A stretch of DNA of 64,000 nt from Acidimicrobiaceae bacterium (GTDB taxonomy: Bacteria; Actinomycetota; Acidimicrobiia; Acidimicrobiales; RAAP-2). A model generated the notes under the pieces. It saw only the letters and a program-made list of their open reading frames with translations, had not been told where the DNA came from and searched no databases. Positions 27,670-36,769 of the stretch are shown here, in pieces. The stretch lies in assembly GCA_003133325.1 (NCBI GenBank), contig PKXA01000028.1:1-64000 (forward strand). The letters run 5' to 3'. Each line of letters begins with the position of its first letter. Position 1 is the first letter of the stretch. A program made the translations under genes and the position numbers.

Positions 27670-29265
27670 TCAACCCGGGTAGAGCTGGTTGAGTAGGAGT
27701 GCCCAGGGCATCGCCACGACGTGCGCCTGGTTGACCCCTTTCATCCACGGCTGGAAGACCATGGCGTCGGTCCGGTTGGCGACGTTGATCCAGCAGCCTT
27801 GGTTCACTGCCATCTGAACGGCGGTGTCGTAGACGGTATTCGAGCCGGTGGTGACGGCCTGGGTGTCGACCGGGTCGATGCCTGGCACCGAGCAGGACAG
27901 GTACTGGAGCCCTCCAGTCGAATCGTAAGTGATGTGATTCCACATGTAGGCGTTGTAGGCGTCGGGCCAGACGTAGTACACGAGAATGTTCGGCCCCTGG
28001 GCCGCCGCCGACTGGGCCGAGCCGACCCAGCCGTAGATCTCCGACGTCTGGTAGCCGACCACCTTGGTCGTGAGTCCGAGCGCCTGGAGCTCGGCGGCAA
28101 TCTGCTCGGCGACGAGCTGATCGTCAGGGGCACCCGAGTCGTACCCCACTGTCAGTTGCTTCTGTGACGACGGCAGCTTCTTCACGATGGCACTCAGCGC
28201 ACTCGGGTTGTATGCGATGTTCTGTTTTCCGTAGTTCGATGGCAGGAGGCCCGCCGGAGTGGCCTGGGAAGGCACCGTCGCCCGATTCGGGAATACCCCA
28301 GCCACGATGGCCTGACTGTCGACGGCCTTCAGCAGTGCTTGCCGGTTCGTCTGGGAGGTCAGGAACCCCTGGTGCTCGTTGACGTAGACGCTCTCCTCCT
28401 CGAGTACCGGGAGTGAATAGAACGTCGCCTTCGAGCTCGCCCTGTACTGGGCCACCGCCGGGGCCGTCAGGTCGTGAAGGATGCCGGCAAGCTGCCCGCT
28501 GTTGAACTGGATCTCCTGCGACGACAGGTTGTCGATCACCGGCATGTCCACCGTCGTGTAATACGGCTTTGTTCCCCAGTACTGAGGGAACGCCTGCATC
28601 TCGTACGACACCCCGACCTTGGCCTGGGTCAGGGTGTAGGGACCGGTACCGATGTCATGGGTCTGGAGGTAGGTCTGGTCGTTGTCCGTCCCCGCGTACT
28701 TGGCGAGTGCCGTCGGACTCTCCATCATCGGACCGTAGGAAGAAGCCAGGTAGTCCAAAAAGGCGGTATTGGGCGCAGTCAAATTGATGACCGCCGTATA
28801 GGCACCGAGGGTCTGGACCGAGGCGATGCCGGCGACCATGTACGCCGGTCCGCCGTTTACTGCGGTACGGCGGAGGAAAGTGGGCTCGATCACCGACGAA
28901 TTGAAGGGCGTCCCGTCATGGAAGAGCACACCCTGGCGGAGCTGGAAGGTGTAGGTGAGGCCACCGTTGGAGATAGCCCAGCTGGTGGCCAGGGAGGGGA
29001 CGATGACGCGCTTGGATGTTCCCGACTGGTACTTCACCAGTCCCTCGTACATGTTCCGGGTGAGTAGGAGCCCCTGCCCGGCGTAGTAGACGTCTGGGTC
29101 CGGTGGCTGGCCCGGATCCTGCAGGAAGCTGAGCTGAAGCGTATGGCTCGTCGGGTAGCTCGTGGAGGATGAACCTGTCGATCCGCTCGACCCACAAGCA
29201 GCCACAAGCGTGGCTACGAGCAGAACGGGGACGAGTCGTCGGAGCAGGGCACGGGGGGAGGGCAT
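27670..29265 (-). CDS. Extracellular solute-binding lipoprotein (SBP_bac_5)
   Basis: A 531-residue binding protein with a lipoprotein signal (RRLVPVLLVATLVAAC; lipidated Cys24). Family 5 features include the N-terminal DVYYAGQGLLLTRNMYEGLV, YTFQLRQGVLFHDGTPFN and DIGTGPYTLTQA. It would capture the substrate and deliver it to the DppBC-type permeases. An ATG at 29310, overlapping the cysteine hydrolase stop as TGATG, would add 15 residues before the signal; 29265 gives the more typical n-region. The ligand is unknown, but gene context points to a small nitrogen-rich compound rather than general peptides. Confidence 0.88.
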   Translation of the reverse strand: MPSPRALLRRLVPVLLVATLVAACGSSGSTGSSSTSYPTSHTLQLSFLQDPGQPPDPDVYYAGQGLLLTRNMYEGLVKYQSGTSKRVIVPSLATSWAISNGGLTYTFQLRQGVLFHDGTPFNSSVIEPTFLRRTAVNGGPAYMVAGIASVQTLGAYTAVINLTAPNTAFLDYLASSYGPMMESPTALAKYAGTDNDQTYLQTHDIGTGPYTLTQAKVGVSYEMQAFPQYWGTKPYYTTVDMPVIDNLSSQEIQFNSGQLAGILHDLTAPAVAQYRASSKATFYSLPVLEEESVYVNEHQGFLTSQTNRQALLKAVDSQAIVAGVFPNRATVPSQATPAGLLPSNYGKQNIAYNPSALSAIVKKLPSSQKQLTVGYDSGAPDDQLVAEQIAAELQALGLTTKVVGYQTSEIYGWVGSAQSAAAQGPNILVYYVWPDAYNAYMWNHITYDSTGGLQYLSCSVPGIDPVDTQAVTTGSNTVYDTAVQMAVNQGCWINVANRTDAMVFQPWMKGVNQAHVVAMPWALLLNQLYPG

Positions 29266-29309
29266 GTCGGAGGAGCCTTTCGTAGTCGAGAAAGATCGCA
29301 TGTGGCGCA

Positions 29310-29957
29310 TCACGCCACCTTCACCAGTCCGCCGATGGCGCGGGACGTCTCTGTGACATCGACATCGACGAACGCCGAGAGGACCTCGGTGGTGGTGCGG
29401 CGTGCGCCGGCCTGGAGGTACTCCATGGCGTCGAGCGACGCCCAATGCCGGGCCTCGCTCGAACCGAGTACAGCGTCCTCCACCACGCGGGCGTAATAGT
29501 CGTGTTGATGGGCGTCGGCGAAGGTGTACTGGATGCAGACATCGGTGAGGCCGCCGGTGAGGAGCACGGTCGAGACACCCAGTCCCTTGAGGAGGATCGC
29601 GAGGTCGGTTCCGAAGAAGCACGAGTAGCGACGCTTGGCAATGAGGTAATCGGAGGGCCCGGGAACAAGGGTGGGCCACAGGGCCGTTCCGTCCTCACCT
29701 TCCACGCAGTGCCGGCCCTCGGAGCCATCGAGCTCGCGCCCGAAGTCGACCCCGTCCCGCCGGTGCGTTTCCTGGAAGAAGATCACAGGCACCCCCGCCT
29801 GGCGGGCGGATGCAACCAGGCGCTCGGCGTTCGCAACGAGTTGGTCGAAGCCGGCCATCCGTGGGATCCCCGCGACTTCTATCGGCATGGCCCCGTCCCT
29901 CTGGATGTCCACGACGATGAGGGCCGGTCTTCCTACGATCATGGGCTGCTTCGGCAT
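29310..29957 (-). CDS. Cysteine hydrolase (isochorismatase-like)
   Basis: A 215-residue isochorismatase-fold hydrolase. The triad is D17 (IVVDIQRD), K108 (LIAKRRYSCF) and nucleophile C141 (GLTDVCIQY). Family members cleave carbamoyl or amide bonds of compounds such as N-carbamoylsarcosine, ureidoacrylate or biuret. The ATG at 29957 has a strong AAGGAG upstream; the frame is open 43 codons further but without family similarity. It is first in the leftward transporter operon, suggesting it acts on the imported substrate. Confidence 0.88.
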   Translation of the reverse strand: MPKQPMIVGRPALIVVDIQRDGAMPIEVAGIPRMAGFDQLVANAERLVASARQAGVPVIFFQETHRRDGVDFGRELDGSEGRHCVEGEDGTALWPTLVPGPSDYLIAKRRYSCFFGTDLAILLKGLGVSTVLLTGGLTDVCIQYTFADAHQHDYYARVVEDAVLGSSEARHWASLDAMEYLQAGARRTTTEVLSAFVDVDVTETSRAIGGLVKVA

Positions 29958-30395
29958 GGGTGCTCCTTGTTGTCCCTCGGACGTCTTCGGGTGTGGCGTT
30001 GTGCAGAGCGTCTTGGCTCTCCGGAACCGGGAAGCAAGGGGGTTCTGGTTCCCAGTGGAGCGTGAATCGACCTGGCTCCCATTCAACTATCCGTGTATTT
30101 CTATTGATCGAACGGAATGTTTCCATTGCATGAATCGCACAATCGGGTCAGGCTGGACCAGACGGTCAGCCGACGAGGAAAGCTCGTGGGAAACGTCTGA
30201 GCGATCATCGGCCCTTACGGTTTGCTAGCTGATCGTGGAGCTAGGGCTTGAGCGGGTCCTGTTCGGCACCGACGCTCCCTGACGAGACGTGGGCTGGGCA
30301 GGCGACCGTGCGGTCCTCGTCGGCTTGAGTCGGCTCGTGGTCAAGGTCCGCCGGGGTCGGTTCCCTGTCCAGCCCGAGGCGGAGCTGAGTTGACA
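29958..30395. other. Operon leader and decayed sequence
   Basis: Upstream of the cysteine hydrolase I see no intact gene. A short inverted repeat GGAATGTTTCC lies at 30114-30124. On the plus strand, 30229-30282 reads LIVELGLERVLFGTDAP then stop, like the end of an amidohydrolase-2 protein, which suggests a gene remnant. No riboswitch could be identified. Confidence 0.35.
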
Positions 30396-30515
30396 TCATG
30401 CACGGGTCCGACCTGGGCGGAGATCCTGCGTGCCCTGACGACGACGATGCCGGCCGGTGACTTCTTCCATGTCGACACAGTTCTCCTTAGCCTCCAGACT
30501 GGTAAGGCGAGGCTT
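30396..30515 (+). pseudogene. Fragment of integrase-type transposase
   Basis: The plus strand reads GPTWAEILRALTTTMPAGDF and continues FHVDTVLLSLQTG before a stop. This is the segment around the first catalytic Asp of the same integrase-core transposase family decayed at 7.1-8.1 kb (GPTWSE...DFFHVDMVL). Only about 30 codons survive. Confidence 0.7.
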
Positions 30516-30671
30516 GATGAGTGCCCTTGAGGCAGGGCCGCGCAGGTGAGACCCCGGCCGAGCCGCATAAGGCCACGAGTGGTGTCACGAAACGGCGGGT
30601 CGCGACTGATTCCCAGTCGGAGAACAGAGCGAGAGGACGGGGATGACGGCGATGGCGGCGCCCGAGCCAAC

Positions 30672-31136
30672 CTACGGGCTGACGGTGAGCGTCGCCGTGG
30701 CCCGGTCGGGCGAACAGTTGACCCCGACGGTGGCCGTCACTGTGTAGGTCCCCGGAGCGGAGTAGCGGTGCGCCAGCGACCACGCCTGGCTCGCCGGCCG
30801 GCCGGGCCAGGCCGTGCAGTACATGGGCGCGGCGTTGGCATCGGTGGCCCCGTCGCCGTAGGCGATCTGGTAGCGGAGGGCGCCTGGGGCTTGGCTCTCG
30901 GTTGCCTTGAGGGTGAACGTGACCGGGGTGCTGGCCGGGCCATGGGACGGGTCGGCCATCAGTGCGACGGTCAGGCCGCCGGACGCGCCCGTAGCCGTAG
31001 GCGTAACCGCGATCGTGGTGGTCGGCCCCCCCGTGGTCCCGATCGTGGGGGCTACCGTCGTGGTCGTCCGGGTCGAGTTGCCACCGCACGCGGCCACCAG
31101 GGCCGGCACCGCGACCAGGCCGAGGGCAGCCCGCAC
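30672..31136 (-). CDS. Lipoprotein with PKD-like domain
   Basis: A 154-residue lipoprotein starting at GTG, 9 bases after the protease gene. The signal ends at Cys17 (PALVAAC). A Thr-rich linker (about 22-50) precedes a PKD-like domain (about 52-154) with the family's Y-x-x-x-Y-G-D-G (RYQIAYGDGA) and HRYSAPGTYTVTATV features. Such domains mediate protein or polysaccharide contacts at the cell surface. Operon position suggests it works with the secreted sedolisin upstream. Confidence 0.8.
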   Translation of the reverse strand: MRAALGLVAVPALVAACGGNSTRTTTTVAPTIGTTGGPTTTIAVTPTATGASGGLTVALMADPSHGPASTPVTFTLKATESQAPGALRYQIAYGDGATDANAAPMYCTAWPGRPASQAWSLAHRYSAPGTYTVTATVGVNCSPDRATATLTVSP

Positions 31137-31145
31137 TCCTACGGG

Positions 31146-33020
31146 CTACCTGGCCCTGGCCGACGCCTGGTTGGAGACCGGGCCGGTACCGACTCCGTTG
31201 GTGGCGGCCACGTCGTAGTAGTAGGTGGTGCGGCTGCTAGTGCCCGTGTCGGTGTAGCTGCAGGTCCCGTTGATCGCCGTGCAGTTGACGGGTACGTAAG
31301 ACGTCTCTCGGCTCGAACGGGTGCTCCGGTTGAGCTTGTACCCGGTGATGACGGCGCCACCGTTGGAGGTTGGAGCCGACCAGGTCAGGGTCACGCCCTT
31401 GGAGGTCGCCGGTTGGGCGGTGAGGCTCTGGGGTGCTCCCGGCGTGGTCGCCGGGGTGGTCGCCGGGGTGGCAGACGCCTCCGCCGACGTGGCGCCCTCC
31501 CCGAACACGTTGACCGCCGAGACCTTGTAGTAGTAGGTCGTGCCGTTGGTCACCGGGGTGTCGCTGTAAGAGGTGGTGATACCCACGCTCGCCAAGAGCG
31601 TCTCGGCCCCCGACGTCGGCCCCCGGTACACCTTGTACCCGGTGACCACCGACCCGCCGTTGCTCGACGGCACCGACCACGACAGGGCGACCCGCGCGTT
31701 GGAGCCGGTGGCGACCAGGTTGGTCGGGGCGGTGGGGACCGTAGGCGCCGCCTTCACCGCGGTGAAGGCGGCGACGCCGTTGGGGGTGCCCAGGCCGGTG
31801 GGCCCGTCGTAGCCCACCTCGCCGTTGCACAGGTAGGCCGCGCTGCAGCTCCCGTTGCTCCCCGAGGTGACGTCGTTGAGGTCTTTGAGGGCGGCGGGAT
31901 CCGCGTAGGGCAAGGAGTTCATCTGAGTGGTGGAACCGGGGGCGTTGCCGGCCAGGGCGTAGACGGCGCCGACGATCGGCGTGGCCACGCTCGTGCCTCC
32001 GAATATCGCCCAGGTCCCGCCGCCGTAGGTGTCGTAGACCCACACCCCCGTGCTGGGGTCGGCCACTGCCGACACGTCGGAGATCGTGCGGTTGGCGCAG
32101 CCTACTTTGTCGGTTTGCAACAACGGCTTGGGCTCATAGGCGCTGCAGCCGCTGCCGGTTCCGCTCCACACGGTCTCAGTGGCGCTGCGGGTGCCCGTGT
32201 TGGTGGCCTGCTGGAGGGAGGTCCCGCCCACGGCCGTGACCGTGTTGGATGCGGCGGGGAACTCGGGCCCGTAGCCCCCGTCGCCGGCCGCCACCGTCAC
32301 CGCCACGCCCGGGTGGTTGTAGTACGAAGAGCTGTCGCTGGTCTCGCCAGAGTACTCCGGGCCGCCGTAGCTGTTGCTCACCACGTTGGCCCCGAGGGCC
32401 ACCGCCTCGTTGACCGCCGTCCCGAGATCGGAGATGCTGGCCGAGTTGGCCTCCACGAGCAGGATGTGACAGTTGGGGCACAGTGCGCTGACCATGTCGA
32501 CGTCGAGGGAGATCTCCTGGCCCCAGCCCGTGTTGCCCGACGGGTAGTTGGCCCCACCGTGTTCATCGACCTTGCGGAAGCAGCCGTTGGCCGTGGTGCA
32601 GGAGGACAGCCCGAAGTACGACCGGTAGTTGGCCAGGTCGGTCTCCGCCGACGGGTCGCCGTAGGCATCGACGATGGCGACGATCTGGCCCGTGCCGTTG
32701 GTGGCTGACGGGGTGGCGTAGGCCGACTGGAGGTACGACGGGTCGTACGCGCCGCTGTTGCCGATGGTCGCAGAGCTCCGCAGCACACCGGGCCGCGCTG
32801 GCCGCTGGCTCATGGCCGCGCTGTCGGTGCGCCTGCGCCCCAAACAGGTGGCCTGGCCGGCGGGAACCACGCTCGGGCACACGCTGACATCGGTCTCGCC
32901 GTTGGTGCCGTGGTTCCCGCTTGAGCTGGCACCCGCGGCGTCGGCCGGCAGGGCCACCAGCGTGGCGAAGAGCAATGCTCCGGCCAGCACTCCCACTATT
33001 GGCCGACGATTCGTTTGCAT
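31146..33020 (-). CDS. Secreted sedolisin-type (S53) protease with two Fn3 domains
   Basis: A 624-residue exported serine-carboxyl protease. The signal peptide is about 1-29 (VGVLAGALLFATLVALPADA). Catalytic residues of family S53 are E169 and D173 (GQEISLDVD, spaced four apart as in sedolisins) and S344 (GGTSVATP). The canonical prodomain is short. Two fibronectin type III domains follow (about 432-525 and 530-624), each opening with PTNLVA/PQSLTA and closing with the TTYYY.V.AVN motif. These should bind surfaces or polymers. S53 enzymes are often acid-active; the host's environment is not known. A GAGG ribosome site precedes ATG 33020. Confidence 0.9.
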   Translation of the reverse strand: MQTNRRPIVGVLAGALLFATLVALPADAAGASSSGNHGTNGETDVSVCPSVVPAGQATCLGRRRTDSAAMSQRPARPGVLRSSATIGNSGAYDPSYLQSAYATPSATNGTGQIVAIVDAYGDPSAETDLANYRSYFGLSSCTTANGCFRKVDEHGGANYPSGNTGWGQEISLDVDMVSALCPNCHILLVEANSASISDLGTAVNEAVALGANVVSNSYGGPEYSGETSDSSSYYNHPGVAVTVAAGDGGYGPEFPAASNTVTAVGGTSLQQATNTGTRSATETVWSGTGSGCSAYEPKPLLQTDKVGCANRTISDVSAVADPSTGVWVYDTYGGGTWAIFGGTSVATPIVGAVYALAGNAPGSTTQMNSLPYADPAALKDLNDVTSGSNGSCSAAYLCNGEVGYDGPTGLGTPNGVAAFTAVKAAPTVPTAPTNLVATGSNARVALSWSVPSSNGGSVVTGYKVYRGPTSGAETLLASVGITTSYSDTPVTNGTTYYYKVSAVNVFGEGATSAEASATPATTPATTPGAPQSLTAQPATSKGVTLTWSAPTSNGGAVITGYKLNRSTRSSRETSYVPVNCTAINGTCSYTDTGTSSRTTYYYDVAATNGVGTGPVSNQASARAR

Positions 33021-33454
33021 GGATGCCCCCTCTTCTTCAGCGGCCACCCCGGTGGCCATTCAAGTATACCGGCGACACACCGTCCGTCCATGACCTGCTC
33101 GGCACTTTTTTTGGGCACACGCCGGCCCGGTGAACGTTCCTGTGGCGGCACTGCGGCGACGGGCGGCCCGCACCATCCAAAGGACCATGCTCGCCGATCC
33201 ACCCAACTCCGAAGACGTGGAGAGGATCGGCCGTGCAGCGCTCCTCCGGCGCACCCCGGGTCGGAGAGTGACCGCCCAGGCTCTGGGGCATCCTTAGGCA
33301 ACGAACGGGTGAACGCCGATATGTGCGGCTTCTCCGGTTCGCCTGCCTTTCCAGGCTCGCAGGTGCGCTTGCGCCCATGGCCGGGGTGAGCTGCGAATTC
33401 GGATCGGACCTCGCAGATTTCGGCAATGTCATAGGGATGAGGCAATATGCCACG
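33021..33454. other. Divergent intergenic region
   Basis: About 430 bases between the protease and helicase genes, which are divergently transcribed. I see no gene. Promoters for both directions should lie here, but none could be placed convincingly. Confidence 0.4.
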
Positions 33455-36400
33455 ATGATCGTTCTCCACTCGGCGTGGCTCACCCGTGCCAGGCGTCTCG
33501 CCGTGTGGGCAGAGGACGGGAGCCGAACTCGGACGGCCCCGGTTCGGCGAGGGCGTCCACCCCGGCAGCCACGCCCGAAATCCCACCCCTTCGCCCTCGA
33601 CGCCGACGGCATTCGCCTCGCTGCTACCGAGCTCGGAGGGATCGCAGCGGCAGACCTACTGGAGGCGAGTGAGGTGGAACTCAATCTTCGACTGCCCGAC
33701 GCCGGCGGAGGTCCGATCGGCTCCCCGTGGCTCGAGGATGAGCCACCTGGCCCAGCCACTGACCCACCGTCCGCATCATCGGTCTCCTCGCATTCATCCC
33801 CTTTATGGACCGCACCGGGGATTGTCCTCGAACCGTCAAACGCGGTGCATCTTCTTTTGGCATTGGTGTCGGCCGCCGGCGGTGCGGGGGACTTCTCAAC
33901 CGCCGACTCGTCGGGTATCACCCTCGCGAGCGATCTCCGATTCGCCGCACGTGCGGCGGAGATGATTCTGGAGCTGACTGCCCGCGGCCGAATGCTCCCC
34001 ACTCTCGAGCTCTCTGCCGACGGTTGGCGAGCCGGTTGGCGCCCGCTGATCGACGGGCACGACCGTGGTCGGATCGAGGCGCTGTTGTGGGCCCTTCCAC
34101 CATCGTTCGTGGCTGCGGGCACATCCGATGTGGGTCAGGACTGCACGGGCGTCGGCCCCGATCCGGAAGCACCTGACGAGGCGCTTCGCTCCTTCATGTG
34201 GAGTGTCACTGACGCGCTGGCCCGGCAGTTCGTGGCGGATCGCCCGCCGGCCGTCCGACGACGCCGTCCAACGGCACCGAGCGCTGTCGAATCGTGGCTG
34301 GCTTCGCTCGTCACACCCGATGGAATCGTCGAGGCCGATAACGAAGAGCTCAGTTCACTGGCCGAGAAGCTCGAGGCTTGGTACGCCACGGAGAACACGG
34401 ATGCGGAAGCGGTACGGACCTATTTCCGGATCGTCCCTCCTGGGGGCGACACCGAAGACCGCACCGTCGAGGGAGACGGTGTTCCCCGGCGACCCGGTCG
34501 GCGCCATTCGGCCGACCAGCCCGATTCCCTCGACGAATGGCGGATCGAGTTCGCGCTGCAGGCGGTAGACGACCCGAGCCTGCTCGTCACTGCCGCAACT
34601 GTATGGGCCGACGGTCCCGAGCTCACCGCCTTGGAGCGTCACGTGGCGCACCCCGACGAGCATCTTCTCCGAGGCTTGGGCCGGGCCGCCCGGCTCGTCC
34701 CCTCTCTCGGTTCGGCACTGGCCTCGGCTGCCCCCTGCGAGCAAGTGACCGATGCCGCCGGCATCCTCGCATTCCTCCGCGATGGTGCGCCGATTCTGGA
34801 GCAGGCCGGATTCGGGGTGCTGGCGCCGCCGTGGTGGCGCTCATCGAGGGCACGGCTGAGTCTTCGGCTCAAGGCTCGGACCAGCCCGAAAGGTGGGGCA
34901 TCGATCAGCGGCATCGGGCTCGACGGACTCTGTGACATCCGATGGGAGGCGGCGCTCGGCGACGACATGATCGGGCTCGCCGAGCTACGCGGGCTGGCGC
35001 GTCTGAAGCAGCCTCTCGTTCGGGTCCGCGGGCAGTGGGTGGAGCTGCGCCAAGAGGATCTCGCGGCGGCCATCGCCGCGGTGGGCAAGAAGGGTGCCAA
35101 CGCCGATCACATGTCGGCCGGCGAGGTCCTACGCACGGCGATCGGACTCGAGCAGAGCACTGTTGGTCTGCCCATTGCCGAAGTGGAGGCCGATGGTTGG
35201 CTGGGGAACCTCCTCGCCGGCGCCGAGGACAGCCGGCTGCAGGCCCTTGCGACCCCTGACGGTTTCGCCGGGGAACTGCGCCCCTACCAGGAGCGCGGGC
35301 TCGGGTGGCTCGCGTTCCTCGGCAACCTCGGTCTCGGCGCCTGCCTCGCCGACGACATGGGCCTCGGCAAGACGGCACAGCTTCTCGCCCTGCTTGTCGA
35401 CGAGCGGGCCCGACTCACCACGGGGCCTGCGCGCCGGGGACAGCGCGCCACCAACCAGGCGGACACGAAGGCGATGACCCCAAGCCTTGGTCCGACGCTC
35501 GTTCTCTGCCCGATGTCACTGGTCGGCAACTGGCAACGCGAAGCAAGCCGTTTCGCTCCGAAGCTGTCGGTCTATATTCATCATGGACCTGATCGGCTTG
35601 ACGGCAAGGCCTTCGCCCGCCATGCCGGTAAGGCGGATTTGGTGTTGTCGACCTATGGCCTCGCCGCCCGTGACCAACAGCTCCTGGCGACGGTGCCGTG
35701 GAGGCGGATGGTCCTCGACGAGGCACAGCAGATAAAGAACAGTGCGGCCCGTACCACCCAGAGTGTCCGGGCGATCCCGGCCGAGCGGCGGATCGCCATG
35801 ACCGGCACCCCGGTGGAGAACAGCCTGACCGAGCTCTGGTCGATCATGCAGTTCCTCAACCCGGGCCTGCTCGGCTCAGAGAAGGGTTTCCGCGAGCGCT
35901 TCGTCAAACCCATCGAGCGCGATGGCGACGATGAGGCCGCAGCCCGCCTCCGTCGTATCACCGGTCCCTTTGTACTGCGCCGACTGAAGACCGACCGGTC
36001 GATCATCGCCGACCTGCCCGAAAAGCTCGAGATGAAGGAGTTCTGCAACCTGACCCGCGAGCAGGCCACCCTCTACCAGGCCGTCGTCGATGACATGCTG
36101 GCCAGAATCGACGAGTCCGACGGCATCGAACGTCGTGGTCTTGTCCTCGCCACCATGATGAAGCTCAAGCAGGTGTGCAACCATCCGGCGCACTTTTTGG
36201 CCGACGGCTCGTCGCTTGCCGGGCGGTCGGGCAAGCTGATGCGGCTGGTCGAGGTACTCGAAGAAGCGGTGGCAGAGGGCGACCGTGCCCTGGTGTTCAC
36301 TCAGTTCACGGAGATGGGGAGCATGCTCCAACGCCACCTTCGCCGCCGACTCGGCTGCGACGTGTTGTGGCTCCACGGCGGGGTCTCGAAGAAGAACCGC

Positions 36401-36769
36401 GACAGTATGGTCGAGCAGTTTCAGGGTGACGATGGCCCACCGGTGTTTCTGCTGTCCCTGAAAGCCGGTGGTACAGGTCTGAACCTGACGGCGGCGACCC
36501 ACGTGGTGCACTTCGACAGGTGGTGGAACCCTGCGGTGGAGAACCAGGCGACCGATCGGGCCTTCCGAATCGGCCAACATCGCAACGTTCAGGTTCGAAA
36601 ATTCGTGTGTGGTGGGACCCTCGAGGAACGGATCGATGCCATGATCGAGAGGAAGGGCGCTCTGGCGGAACGGATCGTCGGCGCCGGTGAGGGCTGGATC
36701 ACCGAAATGTCCACCGAGCAGCTCCGTGAGGTTGTCGCCCTGTCGGCCGACGCCGTGGGAGATGACTGA
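33455..36769 (+). CDS. SNF2-family helicase-like ATPase
   Basis: A 1104-residue SNF2/RapA-like protein. The N-terminal region (to about 560) is the helicase-associated domain of bacterial SNF2 proteins, beginning MIVLHSAWL...RLAVWAEDG, which decides the start; an upstream 44-codon extension has no similarity. Motor motifs: I at about 634 (DDMGLGKT), II at about 753 (VLDEAQQIKN), III (MTGTPVENSL), V (LSLKAGGTGLNLT) and VI (QATDRAFRIGQ). These enzymes translocate on double-stranded DNA or remodel protein-DNA complexes. The next gene, a SWIM protein, overlaps the stop (TGATG), a pairing common in bacteria. Confidence 0.92.
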   Translation: MIVLHSAWLTRARRLAVWAEDGSRTRTAPVRRGRPPRQPRPKSHPFALDADGIRLAATELGGIAAADLLEASEVELNLRLPDAGGGPIGSPWLEDEPPGPATDPPSASSVSSHSSPLWTAPGIVLEPSNAVHLLLALVSAAGGAGDFSTADSSGITLASDLRFAARAAEMILELTARGRMLPTLELSADGWRAGWRPLIDGHDRGRIEALLWALPPSFVAAGTSDVGQDCTGVGPDPEAPDEALRSFMWSVTDALARQFVADRPPAVRRRRPTAPSAVESWLASLVTPDGIVEADNEELSSLAEKLEAWYATENTDAEAVRTYFRIVPPGGDTEDRTVEGDGVPRRPGRRHSADQPDSLDEWRIEFALQAVDDPSLLVTAATVWADGPELTALERHVAHPDEHLLRGLGRAARLVPSLGSALASAAPCEQVTDAAGILAFLRDGAPILEQAGFGVLAPPWWRSSRARLSLRLKARTSPKGGASISGIGLDGLCDIRWEAALGDDMIGLAELRGLARLKQPLVRVRGQWVELRQEDLAAAIAAVGKKGANADHMSAGEVLRTAIGLEQSTVGLPIAEVEADGWLGNLLAGAEDSRLQALATPDGFAGELRPYQERGLGWLAFLGNLGLGACLADDMGLGKTAQLLALLVDERARLTTGPARRGQRATNQADTKAMTPSLGPTLVLCPMSLVGNWQREASRFAPKLSVYIHHGPDRLDGKAFARHAGKADLVLSTYGLAARDQQLLATVPWRRMVLDEAQQIKNSAARTTQSVRAIPAERRIAMTGTPVENSLTELWSIMQFLNPGLLGSEKGFRERFVKPIERDGDDEAAARLRRITGPFVLRRLKTDRSIIADLPEKLEMKEFCNLTREQATLYQAVVDDMLARIDESDGIERRGLVLATMMKLKQVCNHPAHFLADGSSLAGRSGKLMRLVEVLEEAVAEGDRALVFTQFTEMGSMLQRHLRRRLGCDVLWLHGGVSKKNRDSMVEQFQGDDGPPVFLLSLKAGGTGLNLTAATHVVHFDRWWNPAVENQATDRAFRIGQHRNVQVRKFVCGGTLEERIDAMIERKGALAERIVGAGEGWITEMSTEQLREVVALSADAVGDD

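Noticed and set aside
29958..30395. Guanidine riboswitch ahead of the transporter operon
   Set aside because: Short inverted repeats are present, but the conserved ACGR and CUAGGGUUCCG-type elements of the ykkC class are not seen.
30546..32708. 720-codon plus-strand frame
   Set aside because: It lies antisense to the PKD lipoprotein and sedolisin genes and consists of low-complexity Gly/Arg/Val text without family similarity.
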